Assembly: GCF_014596575.1 (NCBI RefSeq)
Contig: NZ_NASZ01000020.1
Location: 23,717-87,716, forward strand
Length of the DNA stretch: 64,000 nucleotides
Reading direction: 5' to 3'
From: Flavobacterium pokkalii
Lineage (GTDB): Bacteria > Bacteroidota > Bacteroidia > Flavobacteriales > Flavobacteriaceae
Part shown: positions 1 to 9,222 of the stretch, piece by piece
How the letters are laid out: each line of letters opens with the position of its first letter
How positions within the stretch are numbered: position 1 is the stretch's first letter
Program-made: the position numbers and the translations under genes
The notes under the pieces: generated by a model
What the model saw: only the letters and a program-made list of their open reading frames with translations
Told to the model about the DNA's origin: nothing
Database searches by the model: none

Positions 1-1256
1 TGATTTCCATTGAAATATAAAGTTCTATTGTCAAAAATTCGAAACTCTTGACCATTTTTTAGTTTTTCGTCTATTTGGGGTTTTAGCTTTTCTATGGCGA
101 TTTTTAGTATCCTTTTAATGTCTTTTTGATTGTATTGAAATTTAGTTTTGTTTTCAAAATGGCCTTCTATTGCTAATTCATCACAATGACGTAAATAGAT
201 ATGTAGATAACTTTTGTAATCCCAATATATAGGAACAGTCATTCCGTAATACTCAAGACTTTCAGGTTCAAATTGAACAATGGATTTTTGTAACTCTTCG
301 TAGATTTGAGGATATTCTTGTTCAAATACTTTTAATCTTTTATTTGTAGATCTTCTAATTTCGGACTTTATCGCTTCTGTTCTTTCGGCTCTCCTTTGTT
401 TCAACAACTCACTAAATTCAAAAATTTCTTCTCCAGATATGTCAGTAGCATATAGTTTAGCTTCGAGTTCGTAAAATCTAATCAATTGTTTTTTTTGTCC
501 ATCTTGAAAAGCGTGTTTTTGTATAATATCTAGTTGTTCAGAATTAGGCTGTAAGTATAAAGAAAGACCACAGAATTTTGCCCATTCCTCTTCGATAAGA
601 ATATCTCCATTTTCTATTCTTCTACTGTAAAGCCAAAGGTATGCTCTATTTGGGTCAAAGTCTGTCGGGTCAAAATTTACGTTTATTGTATTTGGTATTT
701 CTTTTTGTCCAGGTTGGTTATATGATTTAACATTGGGTAGATTTAAAGACAAAATCTCGTATATATCTCCGGACTTAAATCCGTTTTCAATCAAATCTTT
801 TTTTTGTTCAGCACTTAATTTGTCATCATTTGAACAATCAATTTTCACCATTCCATTAGTTCTTGGTACATTCCCTTCTGCAATCACTTTTTCTAATTCT
901 TCTCGTTCTCTTCTATGATAAGTTATTATGCCACCAATATTTCTGCCAAATTTTGCTGCTGATTCTGTAAACTTTTGAAAATCAATCGTTATATACTTAT
1001 TGTCGTACTGACCATACATCGCATAAATTTCTTCAACAGAAAACTGAAATTTTTCTGAAAGTTGTTTGTCTATGTCGGCTTTGAATTTTTTCAATTCAGA
1101 TTCATAAAATTCTATTTGAGATTTTAAGAAATCTCGTTTTTGTGTGTCTTCTAGTGATAATTCCGCAAGCTCTCTTTTTGCTTCGATTACACGATTTTCT
1201 ACCATATCGTTTAATAGATATAATGAACCGTCATTTATTTTGTTTTCTCCGAACAT
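1..1256 (-). CDS. Hypothetical protein, 3' end beyond window edge
   Basis: An open frame runs from an ATG at 1256 leftward to the window edge without a stop, giving about 418 visible residues starting MFGENKINDG. I do not recognise the family. The first 100 residues are rich in Glu, Lys and Leu and probably form a coiled coil (around residues 20-65). The middle carries NVNFDPTDFDPNRAYLW, and the last visible third is again charged and helical. There is no signal peptide or membrane segment, so it is probably cytoplasmic. The next gene, also on the minus strand, is 136 bp upstream. Codon use and AT content look like the rest of the window. The coding call rests on the long stop-free frame and its protein-like composition; no function is proposed. 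Confidence 0.7.
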   Translation of the reverse strand, partial: MFGENKINDGSLYLLNDMVENRVIEAKRELAELSLEDTQKRDFLKSQIEFYESELKKFKADIDKQLSEKFQFSVEEIYAMYGQYDNKYITIDFQKFTESAAKFGRNIGGIITYHRREREELEKVIAEGNVPRTNGMVKIDCSNDDKLSAEQKKDLIENGFKSGDIYEILSLNLPNVKSYNQPGQKEIPNTINVNFDPTDFDPNRAYLWLYSRRIENGDILIEEEWAKFCGLSLYLQPNSEQLDIIQKHAFQDGQKKQLIRFYELEAKLYATDISGEEIFEFSELLKQRRAERTEAIKSEIRRSTNKRLKVFEQEYPQIYEELQKSIVQFEPESLEYYGMTVPIYWDYKSYLHIYLRHCDELAIEGHFENKTKFQYNQKDIKRILKIAIEKLKPQIDEKLKNGQEFRIFDNRTLYFNGN

Positions 1257-1392
1257 GATGGATGGTTTAAAATTACTACCAACTCATAAAATATACGCAA
1301 TTGTTATTGCGTAATTTTGATTTCTCAAATATATTAAAAATATTCTTACTTAATTCTTATAAAATCAAATTTTCTTACAAATAGCAATGGTT

Positions 1393-1962
1393 TTATTTTA
1401 CAACAATCTCATGTTTGTCAAGCAATCCTTTTACACCTTCGAGAGCGAAAATCGCTTTTTTGAGTTTGGTTTTGGCAGGGTCGATAGTGTAGTTGCGGCT
1501 GGTGCTGAAATCAACTTTAGAAGCGTTTGCTTTTTCAAATTCGGCGCGGTACAAATCGCAGTTGTAGAATTGTGCAGCGGTTAAATCTGTTGCCATGAAA
1601 TCAACGGCAATCAAACTGGAATTGTTGAAACTAATGCCTTTGAGTTTTAGGGCGTAGAATTTGGAAAAATCAAGAGTGCAGTGGTCAAAGTGCATTTCAA
1701 AAATGAGTTTGTCGCTCATGGCAAAATTCACTTCCTGAATTTGGCAATTATTGAAATAGACCGTTCTAAAAGCCGTGTGGTTGATTTTGGACTGATTAAA
1801 AATACAGTGGTGGAATTGACAATCGATAAATGTAACCCCTATCATATTGCAATCGGAAAAAACGCAATTGGTAAAAGTACAGTATTCAAATTCCTTGAGG
1901 TTGAGGCTTTCCTGACCGTAGCGGATGTTGTGGTAATGTTGGTCAAAGAAATACTCGGTCAT
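1393..1962 (-). CDS. Pentapeptide-repeat protein
   Basis: 189 residues with the five-residue periodicity of pentapeptide-repeat proteins, in which every fifth residue is mainly Phe, Leu or Cys: FEYCTFTNCVFSDCNMIGV and FYALKLKGISFNNSSL are typical stretches. Such proteins fold as a right-handed quadrilateral beta-helix. The layout (two repeat blocks of roughly residues 20-95 and 100-155, then a short helical tail) resembles the Qnr/MfpA group that protects DNA gyrase, but that is only a similarity of fold and length; most chromosomal members have no known role. No signal peptide is visible. It lies 128 bp upstream of the prfB stop, with a repeat-rich spacer between them. Confidence 0.85.
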   Translation of the reverse strand: MTEYFFDQHYHNIRYGQESLNLKEFEYCTFTNCVFSDCNMIGVTFIDCQFHHCIFNQSKINHTAFRTVYFNNCQIQEVNFAMSDKLIFEMHFDHCTLDFSKFYALKLKGISFNNSSLIAVDFMATDLTAAQFYNCDLYRAEFEKANASKVDFSTSRNYTIDPAKTKLKKAIFALEGVKGLLDKHEIVVK

Positions 1963-1995
1963 TTTTTACGGTTGTGAGTTGTGAGAGGTGAAGTT

Positions 1996-2036
1996 AGTAG
2001 CAGAATGCGTGTTTTTAAAATTTGCCTTCTGCTACT
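1996..2036. repeat. Inverted repeat in spacer
   Basis: AGTAGCAGAA at 1996-2005 is perfectly inverted as TTCTGCTACT at 2027-2036, with a 21-base loop. It lies between two minus-strand genes, downstream of prfB. It lacks a strong T-run on either side, so it may be a weak terminator or part of a decayed intergenic repeat. Confidence 0.5.
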
Positions 2037-2055
2037 GTCTTCTATAATCTATGTG

Positions 2056-2090
2056 CTGAATACTAAAAACTGAACACAGAACACTGAAAA
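2056..2090. repeat. Dispersed intergenic repeat, copy 1
   Basis: CTGAATACTAAAAACTGAA followed by a related ACACTGAAAACT segment. The same unit occurs inverted at 17382-17416. Both copies lie directly against a stop codon (prfB here, miaE there), so the unit is a mobile-like or slippage-derived intergenic element, not coding sequence. Confidence 0.6.
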
Positions 2091-3189
2091 CTACTCATCT
2101 TCTTTCTGTCCCATCATCATCAGATAGGCTTTTAGGAATTCGTCGATTTCGCCGTTCATCACGCTGTCTACATTGCTGGTTTCGTAACCGGTGCGAACGT
2201 CTTTGACTAATTTATAAGGCTGCATCACGTAATTGCGTATTTGCGAACCCCATTCGATTTTCATTTTTCCGGCTTCAATATCAGCACGTTGTGCCTGTTT
2301 CTTTTTCAGTTCGATTTCGTACAATTGCGAACGTAGCATTTGCATGGCACGCTGTCTGTTGTCCTGTTGCGAACGGGTTTCTGAACATTGAATCTGAATT
2401 CCGGTAGGCTTGTGGTACAACTGCACTTTGGTTTCAACCTTGTTTACGTTTTGTCCTCCGGCTCCACTGGAACGGGAAGTCGTGATTTCGATATCGGCAG
2501 GGTTAATGTCAATTTCGATACTGTCATCAACTAATGGATAAACATAAACAGAGGCAAAAGACGTATGACGTTTGGCATTGCTGTCAAAAGGAGAAATACG
2601 TACCAAACGATGGACACCGTTTTCGCCTTTGAGATAACCAAAAGAATAATCGCCTTCAAATTCCAAAGTCACTGTTTTAATTCCGGCCACATCGCCTTCC
2701 TGATAATTCAGTTCTTTGATTTTGAAACCGTATTTTTCGCCCCACATCATGTACATACGCATCAGCATCGAGGCCCAGTCACAACTTTCGGTTCCGCCGG
2801 CTCCGGCTGTAATTTGCAAAACAGCACTTAAACTGTCTCCTTCATCCGAAAGCATGTTTTTGAATTCAATAGCTTCAATATGTTTTTCGGTAATGGCATA
2901 TTGTTCGTCCAGTTCTTCGGCAGAGAGTTCGCCTTCTTTGTAAAAGTCGTAGGCTAGTTGTAATTCTTCGGTCAAAGCCACCGCTTTGTCGTAGTCTTCA
3001 ATCCACTTTTTTTTGTTTCGGAGATTCTTTACAATAAGTTCGGCTTCTTTGGCGTTGTTCCAAAAATCCGGAGCAAAGGTTTTCTCTTCTTCGTTGGCAA
3101 TTTCGATAAGTTTGGCATCAACGTCAAAGATACCTCCTCAACGCACCAAGGCGTTCTACAATACCTTTAATTTGTTCGGTAGTTGTCAT
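2091..3189 (-). CDS. prfB: Peptide chain release factor 2 (programmed +1 frameshift)
   Basis: RF2 releases the finished peptide at UGA and UAA codons. The gene is read in two frames. The 5' part starts at the ATG at 3189 and encodes [21 protein letters not shown], then meets an in-frame TGA at 3126-3124. The context AGGAGGTATCTTTGAC is the classic RF2 autoregulatory slip site: an internal Shine-Dalgarno-like AGGAGGT, then CTT, then TGA, then C. A +1 slip on CTT continues as [15 protein letters not shown] to the stop at 2091. The joined product is 365 residues, the usual RF2 length. SPF (in [15 protein letters not shown]) is the stop-codon reading tripeptide and GGQ (in [15 protein letters not shown]) the catalytic loop. 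A TATTTTTG -7 element lies at 3218-3211. An annotation that starts at 2981 would miss about 90 residues. Confidence 0.97.
3124..3138 (-). promoter_or_regulatory. prfB: prfB programmed frameshift site
   Basis: On the minus strand AGGAGGT (3138-3132) is followed by AT, the slippery CTT (3129-3127), TGA (3126-3124) and C. Known from E. coli and many other bacteria: low RF2 makes ribosomes pause at TGA and slip +1, so the factor controls its own synthesis. Both the sequence and the three-base spacing from the AGGAGG core match the canonical site. Confidence 0.95.
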
Positions 3190-3272
3190 AAATTATGTAA
3201 TTTTGTCGCACAAAAATAGAAAAAAAATTCACGTAGGGACTACAACAGGAGTCTGTTTAAAAAAATATAAGA

Positions 3273-4292
3273 ATGCAAATAAATTTAGTCAGTGATACGG
3301 TTACCAAACCGTCCTACGAAATGTTACAATATATGTTCAATGCTGAGGTGGGGGATGATGTATATAAGGAAGACCCCACAGTGAATGAACTCGAAGACCG
3401 GGTGGCGGCTGTTTTCGGAATGGAAGCCGGTTTGTTTTTCCCTTCGGGAACAATGGCTAATCAAACCGCGATTAAATTACATACTCAGCCCGGTGATCAG
3501 TTAATTGCCGATAAATATGCTCATGTTTATCATTTTGAAGCCGGTGGTGTTTCTTTTAATAGTGGTGTAAGTTGTTGTTTATTGGATGGAAACCGAGGCA
3601 TGATTTCGGCTAATCAGATTGCTTCAGCTATTAATAATCCTGATTTTTTTCATAGTCCGCTGACTTCTTTGGTTTGTTTGGAAAATACGACCAATATTGG
3701 CGGTGGAGCCTGTTATGAAATGGAGGAATTGGGAAAAATTAAAAAAGTTTGCGAAGCGAATAATTTGAAATTGCATTTGGACGGAGCTAGAATTTGGAAT
3801 GCTTTGGTTGCCAAAAGACAGAACCCTAAAGACTTCGGACGCATTTTTGATACCATTTCGGTTTGTTTTTCCAAAGGTTTGGGAGCGCCGGTTGGTTCTG
3901 TTTTATTAGGGGATAAGCAAACTATAAAGCGTGCTTTGCGTGTTCGAAAAGTCTTAGGTGGAGCCATGCGTCAATCAGGTTATTTGGCAGCAGGAGCGCT
4001 ATATGCTTTGGAAAACAATATCAAATTATTGACAGAAGATCACAGGCGTGCTAAAGAGTTAGCCAATGTGTTGAAGAAAAAATCCTGGGTAGCTTCAGTA
4101 GAACCCGTTGAAACGAATATTTTGATTTTCACACTTGCTCCTGAATATTCCGAAGAAGCATTTGTTGAAAAATTAAAACAGAAAAATATTTCTATCAGTG
4201 TAATCGGTAATCGAAAATTACGCATCGTAACGCACTTGGATTACCGAGAAGTGATGCATACTTATGTGATTGAGATTTTGTCGAAGATGTAG
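3273..4292 (+). CDS. ltaE: Low-specificity L-threonine aldolase
   Basis: 339 residues. A fold-type I PLP enzyme that splits L-threonine or L-allo-threonine into glycine and acetaldehyde. The family N-terminus is clear ([19 protein letters not shown], then [15 protein letters not shown] and [12 protein letters not shown]). The PLP-binding lysine is K201 in [14 protein letters not shown], near its usual place. Length is normal and there is no signal peptide, so it is cytoplasmic. It is divergent from prfB, with 83 bp between the two starts that must hold both promoters. A converging ybaB-like gene follows across a hairpin-forming spacer. The family also accepts other beta-hydroxy amino acids, so substrate preference is not settled. 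Confidence 0.93.
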   Translation: MQINLVSDTVTKPSYEMLQYMFNAEVGDDVYKEDPTVNELEDRVAAVFGMEAGLFFPSGTMANQTAIKLHTQPGDQLIADKYAHVYHFEAGGVSFNSGVSCCLLDGNRGMISANQIASAINNPDFFHSPLTSLVCLENTTNIGGGACYEMEELGKIKKVCEANNLKLHLDGARIWNALVAKRQNPKDFGRIFDTISVCFSKGLGAPVGSVLLGDKQTIKRALRVRKVLGGAMRQSGYLAAGALYALENNIKLLTEDHRRAKELANVLKKKSWVASVEPVETNILIFTLAPEYSEEAFVEKLKQKNISISVIGNRKLRIVTHLDYREVMHTYVIEILSKM

Positions 4293-4311
4293 ATTTGAGC
4301 TGGGAGATGGA

Positions 4312-4364
4312 AGTTAGAAGTTGGAAGAAATTATCACTCAAAGTAAAACTTCCATCTTCTAACT
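4312..4364. terminator. Hairpin between convergent genes
   Basis: AGTTAGAAGTTGGAAG at 4312-4327 pairs with CTTCCATCTTCTAACT at 4349-4364 with one mismatch and a 21-base loop. It sits between the convergent threonine aldolase and YbaB-like genes and could stop both transcripts. The GTTAGAAGTTGG word recurs in the spacer near 12331, so this is also part of the local intergenic repeat family. Confidence 0.5.
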
Positions 4365-4381
4365 CCCCACTTCCCGCTTTT

Positions 4382-4702
4382 TTATTTAAAAAGATTATCC
4401 ATTCCCGGAATCATAGGCATATCCATTTTTGCCACGGCATCCAGTTCGGCTTCGTTTATTTTAGTAGCTTTTTCAATGGCTTTGTTCAGTACTAAAATCA
4501 TATAATCTTCCAGTTGTTCTTTATCTTCCAATAATTCGTCAGCAATGGAGATGGATTTTATGGTTCTGTTGGCAGTAATGGTTACTTTCAATAGACCATC
4601 AGTGCTTTGTTCGTCAACAAGAACGGTATCCATACGTTTTTTAGTAGCTTCAATTTTGTTTTGGGTTTCTTTTAGTTTACCCATCATTCCCATTAAATCC
4701 AT
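4382..4702 (-). CDS. YbaB/EbfC family nucleoid-associated protein
   Basis: 106 residues, the normal size for the family. Known members are small dimeric DNA-binding proteins that coat the chromosome and are often encoded next to dnaX and recR. The start [20 protein letters not shown] and the central [20 protein letters not shown] (a lysine-rich helix followed by a two-stranded beta segment) are typical. Here it stands alone, convergent with threonine aldolase and 142 bp from the divergent peptidase gene, so the usual recR context is absent. Binding properties cannot be read from the sequence. Confidence 0.88.
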   Translation of the reverse strand: MDLMGMMGKLKETQNKIEATKKRMDTVLVDEQSTDGLLKVTITANRTIKSISIADELLEDKEQLEDYMILVLNKAIEKATKINEAELDAVAKMDMPMIPGMDNLFK

Positions 4703-4844
4703 TTTTACTTTTTTTAAAATTAGTTGACGAAATTACTATTTTTACGGGGATAACAATGTTAAAATTGATGAAAAAGCTGCTAGTATTCGAAATGGTTTCG
4801 CCTATTTTTGTCACAGCTTTTAGAAAAATCTGAAGAATTACTAC

Positions 4845-6905
4845 ATGATAGAAAAATTACAACCGCCTGTTGCTAAAATAATCCCTACCGAATTAGAAAA
4901 GTTTGGAGATCTTCGAATTGATAATTATTATTGGTTAAACGACCGCGAAAATCCGGAAGTGATTGATTATCTGAATCAGGAAAATGAATATTATCAAAAA
5001 ATGACGGCTCATACGCAGGAATTTCAAAAGGAATTGTATGAGGAAATGAAAGCGAGGATTAAGGAGGATGACGAGTCTGTTCCGTATTTATATAATGGCT
5101 ATTATTATATCACCCGCTATGAAACGGGGAAAAATTACCCAATTTATTCCCGAAAAAAAGAAAGTCTTTTAGCTCCTGAAGAAATTTTGTTTGATTGTAA
5201 TGAGTTGGCTGAAGGTCAGGCTTATTTTAAATTGGGAAGTATGAGTATCAGTCCGGATAATAAGCTGGCTATTTTTAGCACGGATATTATCGGAAGACGG
5301 ATTTATACTATCCAGGTAAAGAATTTGGAAACCAATGAGATTTTGGAAGACAAAATTGAAAAAGTAACCGGTTCGGCGGTTTGGGCTAATGATAATAAAA
5401 CGATTTTTTATTCGAAACAGGATGAACAAACCTTACGTTCGGATTCTATTTTCAAGCATAAATTAGGAACTCCTCAGGAAGCCGATGAATTGGTTTATTT
5501 TGAAAAAGATGACACTTTTAATGTGGATATTTCTAAGTCAAAATCCCGAAAGTATCTGGCTATTGAATCGGGAAGTACATTGACTTCTGAATTTCGTATT
5601 TTAAATGCGGATACTCCGGATGGAAAATTTAAGATTTTTCAGAAGCGAAAAAGAGGAGTAGAGTACAGCCTTAATCATTATGATGATAGTTTTTATATTT
5701 TAACCAATAAAGATGGGGCGGATAATTTTAAGTTGATGAAAACACCTGAAAATGCTACTTCGGCTGAAAATTGGGTGGAAATTATCGGACATCGTGAAGA
5801 TGTTTTATTAGAAGATATCGAAATATTTGCTAATTATCTGGTGTTAGAAGAGCGTACCGGAGGATTGAATAAAATCCGAATTAGATCCTGGGACGGAAAA
5901 GAAGAGTATTATTTGCCTTTTGGCAGCGAAACTTATACGGCTTTTACTTCGACTAATGTGGATTTTGAAACTGAAATTTTGCGTTACAGTTATCAGTCGT
6001 TAGCAACGCCTTCTTCGATAATTGATTTCAATATGCGTACGAAAGAAAAGGAAATCAAGAAGGAACAGGAAGTTTTAGGAGGTACATTTGATAAAAATAA
6101 TTACAAAGAAGAACGACTTTGGGCGGCAGCCAAAGACGGAACCAAAGTTCCGATTTCGATGGTTTATCGTAAAGAAGTGGAGAAAAATGGTCAAAATCCA
6201 TTGTTGTTGTATGCTTATGGTTCGTACGGACATTCGATGGATGCTTATTTTTCTTCAACACGTTTGTCGTTATTAGACAGAGGTTTTATTTATGCCATCG
6301 CTCATATTCGCGGAGGTGAAGATTTAGGAAGGCATTGGTATGAGGATGGAAAATTATTGCACAAGAAAAATACCTTCACTGATTTTATTGATTGTTCCAA
6401 ATTTTTAATTGAGCGCAACTATACCTCGCCGGAACATTTGTATGCCGAAGGAGGTTCTGCAGGTGGATTGTTGATGGGAGTAATTATTAATGAAGCCCCG
6501 GAATTGTATAATGGGGTGATTGCTCAGGTGCCTTTTGTGGATGTAATGACGACAATGTTGGATGAAAGTATTCCTTTGACAACGGGAGAATACGATGAAT
6601 GGGGAAATCCAAATGTTAAAAAATATTATCAATACATGCGATCGTATTCGCCTTACGATAATATCAAAAAGCAGCAGTATCCAAATATGTATGTTTCAAC
6701 AGGTTTGCATGATTCTCAGGTACAGTATTGGGAGCCGGCCAAATGGGTTGCGAAGTTAAGAACGTATAAAAATGATGCTACTGTTTTGTATTTAGATACG
6801 AACATGGATGCCGGACATGGCGGGGCTTCGGGAAGGTTTGAAGCACTGAAGGAATTAGCAAAAGAATTTAGTTTTTTACTAGATTTAGAAAAAATTAAAA
6901 AGTAA
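4845..6905 (+). CDS. ptrB: S9 family oligopeptidase (oligopeptidase B-like)
   Basis: 686 residues, as expected for oligopeptidase B. It has an N-terminal beta-propeller gate (about residues 70-400) and a C-terminal alpha/beta-hydrolase domain. The serine nucleophile is S538 in EGGSAGGLLMG. The catalytic Asp lies in STGLHDSQVQYWEPAKW and the His in DAGHGGASGR near the C-terminus. The stretch AHIRGGEDLGRHWYEDGK is characteristic of the OpdB branch of S9. No signal peptide is visible, so it probably acts in the cytoplasm on peptides shorter than about 30 residues, cutting after Arg or Lys. Substrate choice is inferred from the family. The gene is monocistronic, with a new promoter element before the next gene. 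Confidence 0.92.
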   Translation: MIEKLQPPVAKIIPTELEKFGDLRIDNYYWLNDRENPEVIDYLNQENEYYQKMTAHTQEFQKELYEEMKARIKEDDESVPYLYNGYYYITRYETGKNYPIYSRKKESLLAPEEILFDCNELAEGQAYFKLGSMSISPDNKLAIFSTDIIGRRIYTIQVKNLETNEILEDKIEKVTGSAVWANDNKTIFYSKQDEQTLRSDSIFKHKLGTPQEADELVYFEKDDTFNVDISKSKSRKYLAIESGSTLTSEFRILNADTPDGKFKIFQKRKRGVEYSLNHYDDSFYILTNKDGADNFKLMKTPENATSAENWVEIIGHREDVLLEDIEIFANYLVLEERTGGLNKIRIRSWDGKEEYYLPFGSETYTAFTSTNVDFETEILRYSYQSLATPSSIIDFNMRTKEKEIKKEQEVLGGTFDKNNYKEERLWAAAKDGTKVPISMVYRKEVEKNGQNPLLLYAYGSYGHSMDAYFSSTRLSLLDRGFIYAIAHIRGGEDLGRHWYEDGKLLHKKNTFTDFIDCSKFLIERNYTSPEHLYAEGGSAGGLLMGVIINEAPELYNGVIAQVPFVDVMTTMLDESIPLTTGEYDEWGNPNVKKYYQYMRSYSPYDNIKKQQYPNMYVSTGLHDSQVQYWEPAKWVAKLRTYKNDATVLYLDTNMDAGHGGASGRFEALKELAKEFSFLLDLEKIKK

Positions 6906-6920
6906 TTAGTTTTTTTTTGT

Positions 6921-6928
6921 TAAATTTG
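6921..6928 (+). promoter_or_regulatory. Bacteroidota -7 element
   Basis: TAAATTTG matches the TAnnTTTG -7 consensus of Bacteroidota sigma factor sites and lies 49 bp before the ATG of the cysteine-synthase-like gene. No TTG was found at the -33 spacing, so this is a partial match. Confidence 0.4.
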
Positions 6929-6976
6929 CGGCGTATCCAGGTTAAATAAAACTTAATCTTGATTAACTATTTTTTT

Positions 6977-8017
6977 ATGAAAGAAGAAATAAATGCTTAT
7001 AATAATGTTTTAGAACTGATAGGAAATACCCCTCTTATCAAGATAAACAAAGTCACTGAAAATATAGAAGGTAATTTCTATGCTAAGGTAGAGGCGTTTA
7101 ATCCCGGACATTCCTCAAAAGACAGGATTGCTTTGTACATTATTGAAGAAGCAGAAAAAAAAGGTATATTATCTCCTGGCGATACTATAATTGAAACTAC
7201 TTCTGGAAATACCGGCTTTAGTTTGGCTATGGTAAGCATCATAAAAGGCTATAATTGCATTTTAGCGGTAAGTTCTAAATCATCAAAAGATAAAATTGAT
7301 ATGCTTCGCAGTATGGGAGCAAAAGTATATGTGTGTCCTGCGCATGTTTCTGCTGATGATGAGCGTTCTTATTACAGTGTAGCAAAAAGATTGCATGAAG
7401 AAACAAAAGGATCGGTTTATATTAACCAGTATTTTAATGAATTGAATATCGATGCCCATTACAATACTACCGGACCGGAAATTTGGAAACAAACTAATGG
7501 TAAAATCACGCATCTTGTAGCCTGTAGCGGAACAGGAGGTACCATTTCCGGAACAGCTAAATATTTGAAAGAACAAAATCCAAATATTAAAATTTTAGGA
7601 GTTGATGCTTTTGGTTCCGTATTGAAAAAATACCACGAAACCAGAGAGTTTGATACCGAAGAAATTTATCCTTACAGAATTGAAGGTTTAGGGAAAAACT
7701 TAATCCCATCTGCAACTGATTTTGATGTGATTGACAAATTTATGAAAGTTACTGACGAGGAAAGTGCACATTCTGCCAGAGAAATTACCCGAAAAGAAGG
7801 TTTGTTTGTGGGTTATACTTCAGGAGCAGTTTTACAGGCTATTAAGCAATATGCCGAAGATGGGGAGTTTGATGCGAACAGTAATGTAATTGCTATTTTC
7901 CCGGATCACGGTTCCCGCTATATGAGTAAAGTTTTTAGTGATGACTGGATGAATGAACAGGGATTCTTTGATAGTATTAATGAAGAAGACGTTCAGAAAA
8001 TTGAATTGATTAAATAA
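6977..8017 (+). CDS. Cysteine synthase / cystathionine beta-synthase-like PLP enzyme
   Basis: 346 residues from the ATG at 6977. An upstream in-frame TTG at 6959 would add only MINYFF, and I judge it not to be the start. It is a fold-type II PLP enzyme. [11 protein letters not shown] opens the domain, K48 in [13 protein letters not shown] is the Schiff-base lysine, [12 protein letters not shown] binds the substrate carboxylate, and [13 protein letters not shown] holds the PLP phosphate. The family makes cysteine from O-acetylserine and sulfide, or cystathionine from serine and homocysteine. There is no C-terminal CBS domain, and no cysE or sulfate-reduction gene adjoins, so the two reactions cannot be separated here. 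A strong terminator follows. Confidence 0.88.
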   Translation: MKEEINAYNNVLELIGNTPLIKINKVTENIEGNFYAKVEAFNPGHSSKDRIALYIIEEAEKKGILSPGDTIIETTSGNTGFSLAMVSIIKGYNCILAVSSKSSKDKIDMLRSMGAKVYVCPAHVSADDERSYYSVAKRLHEETKGSVYINQYFNELNIDAHYNTTGPEIWKQTNGKITHLVACSGTGGTISGTAKYLKEQNPNIKILGVDAFGSVLKKYHETREFDTEEIYPYRIEGLGKNLIPSATDFDVIDKFMKVTDEESAHSAREITRKEGLFVGYTSGAVLQAIKQYAEDGEFDANSNVIAIFPDHGSRYMSKVFSDDWMNEQGFFDSINEEDVQKIELIK

Positions 8018-8040
8018 AATTTCAATTTCAGATTATAAAT

Positions 8041-8070
8041 AAAAACTCCGAAGTGATTCGGAGTTTTTTT
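8041..8070 (+). terminator. Rho-independent terminator
   Basis: AAAAACTCCGAA, a short loop, then TTCGGAGTTTTTTT. It ends the cysteine-synthase-like gene and, read backwards, also serves the convergent AraC-family gene. Confidence 0.85.
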
Positions 8071-8104
8071 ATGCAATTTATTGAGGATTTTAACCGGTTT
8101 TTGA

Positions 8105-8971
8105 TTATCCGGCAATTTTGTTTTTGTATTCTTTAGGAGTGTTTCCTGTGTTTTTCTTGAATAATTTATTAAAGTTAGAAACCGTTTTGTAGCCACAATT
8201 ATATGCTATTTCCGAGATGCTCATATCGGTTTCGATAAGTTGTTTGCAGGCGTTTGAAATGCGTATTTCGTTCAGATATTCAATAAAATTTTTTTTGGTT
8301 TTTGATTTAAACATTCGGCAAAAAGAAGTAGGGGTGAGGTTGGCAATTTGCGCCACTTCGTCTAATGAAATTTCTTTTTTGTAGTTTTCTTTGATGTATT
8401 GGTAAACGTCGGTCAGGCGGTCTTTTTTATATGAATCAAGGCTTGTTGTGTAGCTTTCGGTATTGATAAAATTGACATCGCTGGTTTCGGATAAAATTGA
8501 CAATATTTCAAAAAGCCCCAAAATAACTTCAAAGTTTTGTTTTTCAACTAATTGTTCTAGTTTTTTAGCGATTAGTTTGTTGGTTTTTCCTGTAATGGCT
8601 AATCCTTTTTTGGCATTTTCAAAAAGACTGTTAATTTTTTTTGCCTCTTTTAATTCGTAAAATGCGGTGCCAAAAATATCTTTGTTGAAATAAACAACAA
8701 TTGCTTTTGCTTTTAATTTGTTGATATTCTGATAGTAAATTTCATCATTCAGCCAAACATGCGGAATGTCTGAACCCAGAAAAACCATGTCTCCTGATTC
8801 GAAATTAGTAACAGAATTACCAATAATTCGTTTTCCAAAACTTTCTTTTACATACACCAGTTCCAGTTCCGGGTGGGAATGAAAAGGAGCCTGAAAGAAA
8901 GGTTCTTCCCGGAAGAGTACAGAAATGGGACTATTGAGATAAGGCGATATTTTCGTTTTTTCAAGTTTCAT
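8105..8971 (-). CDS. AraC-family transcriptional regulator with N-terminal cupin
   Basis: 288 residues. Residues about 15-110 form a cupin-like sensor (FHSHPELELVYVKESFGKR, then ESGDMVFLGSDIPHVW), a fold that binds sugars or sugar acids in this family. The last 100 residues hold two helix-turn-helix motifs: SLDEVAQIANLTPTSFCRMF and MSISEIAYNCGYKTVSNFNK. It is divergent from the SDR-FAH pair across a 251-bp spacer that contains a good promoter for that pair, so control of these two genes is the likely job. The effector is unknown; a deoxy-sugar or sugar acid would fit the neighbours. Confidence 0.9.
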   Translation of the reverse strand: MKLEKTKISPYLNSPISVLFREEPFFQAPFHSHPELELVYVKESFGKRIIGNSVTNFESGDMVFLGSDIPHVWLNDEIYYQNINKLKAKAIVVYFNKDIFGTAFYELKEAKKINSLFENAKKGLAITGKTNKLIAKKLEQLVEKQNFEVILGLFEILSILSETSDVNFINTESYTTSLDSYKKDRLTDVYQYIKENYKKEISLDEVAQIANLTPTSFCRMFKSKTKKNFIEYLNEIRISNACKQLIETDMSISEIAYNCGYKTVSNFNKLFKKNTGNTPKEYKNKIAG

Positions 8972-9143
8972 AGGTGGCCAAAGATAAATAATAATTAGAT
9001 AAGGATAAAATTGAATTACTTTGTGTTTGGCTTGAGTAGTATTTTTATTTTCTTTATTTATGACAATTTGTTAAGAATCAATTAGTTGGTTTTTAGTGTT
9101 TTAGTTTATTTTGGTTTGAAAAAAATTAAAACAATATTATCTC

Positions 9144-9173
9144 TTGAATACGAGTTGTTTATTCATAAATTTG
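9144..9173 (+). promoter_or_regulatory. Promoter of the SDR-FAH operon
   Basis: TTG at 9144-9146, a 19-base spacer and TAAATTTG at 9166-9173 fit the Bacteroidota TTG-N17-23-TAnnTTTG promoter. It lies 50 bp before the SDR start, in the spacer shared with the AraC-type regulator. Confidence 0.6.
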
Positions 9174-9222
9174 TTGTTCTTAAAGATTATAATCATTTTT
9201 AATAATTTAATACTACATTAAA

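Noticed and set aside
1681..1977. Plus-strand 98-codon frame opposite the pentapeptide-repeat gene
   Set aside because: The minus-strand frame shows the five-residue periodicity; this one is its shadow.
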